DNA from: Lachnospiraceae bacterium | GTDB taxonomy: Bacteria > Bacillota > Clostridia > Lachnospirales > Lachnospiraceae | Length of the DNA stretch: 7,412 bases | NCBI GenBank assembly: GCA_900763175.1 | Contig: CAAFJI010000307.1 | Coordinates: 1 to 7,412 of the forward strand | Direction of reading: 5' to 3' | In this document: piece after piece, positions 6,216 through 7,412 of the stretch | How positions within the stretch are numbered: position 1 is the stretch's first letter | How the letters are laid out: every line of letters begins with the position of its first letter | Notes under the pieces: generated by a model | What the model saw: the letters and a program-made list of their open reading frames with translations, nothing else | What the model was told of the DNA's origin: nothing | The model's database searches: none | Translations under genes and position numbers: made by a program

Positions 6216-7268
6216 CTATTTCTCTTCCATCAGCTTCTCAACTTCTGTGAGAATGCTGTTCATCTCATAGCGCTTCAGAAGCCTGATAAGCTCTTCTTTC
6301 CGGATGGCAAGCTTCATATCTTCCAGAGTTTCTTCTATGTTAATGTCGCTTTTCATTGTGGCCAGCTGCTGGCTTAAATATACCATTTCTTTGTTTGTCT
6401 TCATTGCCTTGAGCGGGCTTCTGGAAATTCCCAAGGTTTCCTTCCAGAAGGTACTTAGCTCCTTTTCTTTTTTGGCAGCGCCTTCACAGGATTCGATAGC
6501 CTCATAAATGCCATCCAGAGTCCGGTAATGCTCTACCAGAGGGGCGGCAGCTGAAGAGACTCCCTTACAGCCAGGAATTCCGTCTCCTGGGTCCCCTGTG
6601 ATGGCCAGAAGTACCGGAATCTCTTCTGGATAGACTCCCTCCTCGGAATATACGATTTCAGGAGTATATTCAAACACATTAGGAGGAAGGGCATTATAGG
6701 TGTCCTTTCCGAACAAGCCGTAAGTGTCCTTCAGTGTCTCCAGTTTATCTTTTGTCACCACTCTCCACATACGGGTGTAATCACTGACAAGCTGAAAATA
6801 ATCGTGGTCCTTGGTAAGCACGTATGTCTCCAGATCCGGTCCCTGGAATTTCTCTACCAGGGATGCGGCGTAATCATCCGCTTCATAGTCTTCACTCATA
6901 AAGACCGGGCAGCCGATTTCCTTCAGGAATTCTTCCATCTGAACAAACTGCTCTTTCAGGGGCACAGCTGTTTCCTTTCGGTTTGCCTTATAGAAATCTG
7001 CGCCAAGCTGGGTACGGCGGAAGGTATTTCTTGTCATATCAAAGGTGAAAGCGACGTATTCTGGCTTTGCCTTTTTATATACTGCAAGAAGGGTGCGCAG
7101 CATGGTGAACATGGCATTTGTATATTTTCCATCGGAGGTGTGTAAAAGCTCCGAATAATGTCTTTCTTTTTCTTCCTCTGTCTTTGCAAAGAGAATGGAT
7201 TTGGGAAGGTTCCCGTAATAGGATGTAGACAGCATGGAGGAGCCGTCTATGATCAGAAATTTGGGCAT
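6216..7268 (-). CDS. Stand-alone 5'-3' exonuclease (DNA polymerase I N-domain / FEN family)
   Basis: A 350-residue nuclease resembling the 5'-nuclease domain of DNA polymerase I without a polymerase part; the family removes RNA primers and 5' flaps. Metal-binding acidic residues are in place: D8 (LIIDGSS), D77 (FTFDMTR), E129/D131/D132 (YEADDYAASL), D154 and D156 (TKDHDYFQLV), and D226/D229 (GDPGDGIPG). YKANR at 93-97 matches the arch-proximal YKA(G/N)R segment. The C-terminal part (about 290-350) resembles the end of the Pol I nuclease domain (YLSQQLATMKSD). Oddities: the helix-3-turn-helix loop reads GCKGVSSAAAPL rather than the usual G(V/I)xGIGxKTA, and the protein is about 50-100 residues longer than YpcP or ExoIX. 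The ATG at 7268 is chosen because AAGGAGAG sits 8 bases before it; the frame stays open upstream to the window edge, but with no matching domain. It may be a YpcP-like protein or a divergent paralogue. Confidence 0.9.
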   Translation of the reverse strand: MPKFLIIDGSSMLSTSYYGNLPKSILFAKTEEEKERHYSELLHTSDGKYTNAMFTMLRTLLAVYKKAKPEYVAFTFDMTRNTFRRTQLGADFYKANRKETAVPLKEQFVQMEEFLKEIGCPVFMSEDYEADDYAASLVEKFQGPDLETYVLTKDHDYFQLVSDYTRMWRVVTKDKLETLKDTYGLFGKDTYNALPPNVFEYTPEIVYSEEGVYPEEIPVLLAITGDPGDGIPGCKGVSSAAAPLVEHYRTLDGIYEAIESCEGAAKKEKELSTFWKETLGISRSPLKAMKTNKEMVYLSQQLATMKSDINIEETLEDMKLAIRKEELIRLLKRYEMNSILTEVEKLMEEK

Positions 7269-7276
7269 ATTTATTT

Positions 7277-7284
7277 CTCTCCTT
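7277..7284 (-). promoter_or_regulatory. Ribosome binding site of the exonuclease gene
   Basis: AAGGAGAG on the minus strand stands 8 bases before the ATG at 7268 and fixes that start against the longer open frame. Confidence 0.85.
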
Positions 7285-7326
7285 CTGTTTTTGTCAAAGC
7301 CAGGGCCTTTCGGTTGCTGTAGTGCG

Positions 7327-7352
7327 TGTTTGAAAAAAGCATTTTCCAAACA
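7327..7352 (-). other. 11-bp hairpin in the exonuclease leader
   Basis: Read on the minus strand, tgtttggaaaa pairs with the facing ttttttcaaaca segment: 11 bp with one G-U pair and a 4-base loop. The G-U pair exists only in minus-strand RNA; plus-strand RNA would have an A-C mismatch. No U-tract follows, so it is not an obvious terminator. Function unknown. Confidence 0.5.
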
Positions 7353-7372
7353 TACTCTGACTTTTGTAGAAA

Positions 7373-7381
7373 AGTATATCA
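7373..7381 (-). promoter_or_regulatory. Extended -10 promoter-like element for the exonuclease gene
   Basis: On the minus strand the sequence reads TGATATACT, an extended -10 (TGn followed by TATACT). No good -35 is seen at the right distance. A start near 7366 would give a leader of about 100 bases that includes the hairpin at 7327-7352. The 144 bases upstream of the gene hold nothing else that I can identify. Confidence 0.45.
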
Positions 7382-7412
7382 CAGTTTTCCCTTTTTTCGG
7401 GAAATATTTCAA

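Noticed and set aside
7292..7297. Perfect TTGACA on the minus strand close to the exonuclease start
   Set aside because: The matching -10 position would fall on ataaat directly before the ATG, so the transcript would start inside the gene; chance match.
7386..7410. Short palindromes tttccc/gggaaa and gaaatatttc near the window end
   Set aside because: They are 6-bp and 10-base matches in AT-rich DNA without a U-tract or a neighbouring gene in view; expected by chance.

Overview
This window looks like chromosomal DNA from a low-to-mid GC, strictly anaerobic Gram-positive bacterium, most likely a gut Lachnospiraceae-type clostridium. The pointers are strong AGGAGG-type ribosome binding sites, a carbohydrate ABC transporter of the CUT1 type without its own ATPase gene, an oxygen-sensitive class III ribonucleotide reductase with its activase, and the general protein style. 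The family assignment is an inference; nothing here names a species.

Layout: (1) 15-3169 (+) is a sugar-type ABC importer: a secreted solute-binding protein, then a terminator-like hairpin and a strongly palindromic 180-bp gap, then two MalF/MalG-like permeases one base apart. (2) 3166-3403 is a regulatory gap holding two promoter-like sequences, a GC-rich hairpin, and a pair of NrdR-box-like sites 31 bp apart, the second overlapping the nrdD ribosome binding site. (3) 3404-6120 (+) is nrdD-nrdG, the anaerobic ribonucleoside-triphosphate reductase and its radical-SAM activating enzyme. (4) 6143-6201 is a long hairpin with a T run, apparently a shared terminator between convergent genes. (5) 6216-7268 (-) is a stand-alone 5'-3' exonuclease of the DNA polymerase I N-domain/FEN type, with its leader and a probable extended -10 promoter at 7269-7412.

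How the genes work together: the importer would bring in an unidentified sugar or oligosaccharide, with energy probably from a shared MsmK/MalK-type ATPase encoded elsewhere. NrdG installs a glycyl radical on NrdD, which makes dNTPs without oxygen. The exonuclease probably serves RNA-primer or flap removal. The three modules are metabolically independent neighbours.

I found no convincing new multi-gene system. The points most worth following are non-coding: the alternative base-pairing region between the binding protein and permease genes, and the tandem NrdR boxes. Two protein features also stand out: a binding protein without a lipobox, and an altered helix-3-turn-helix loop in the exonuclease.
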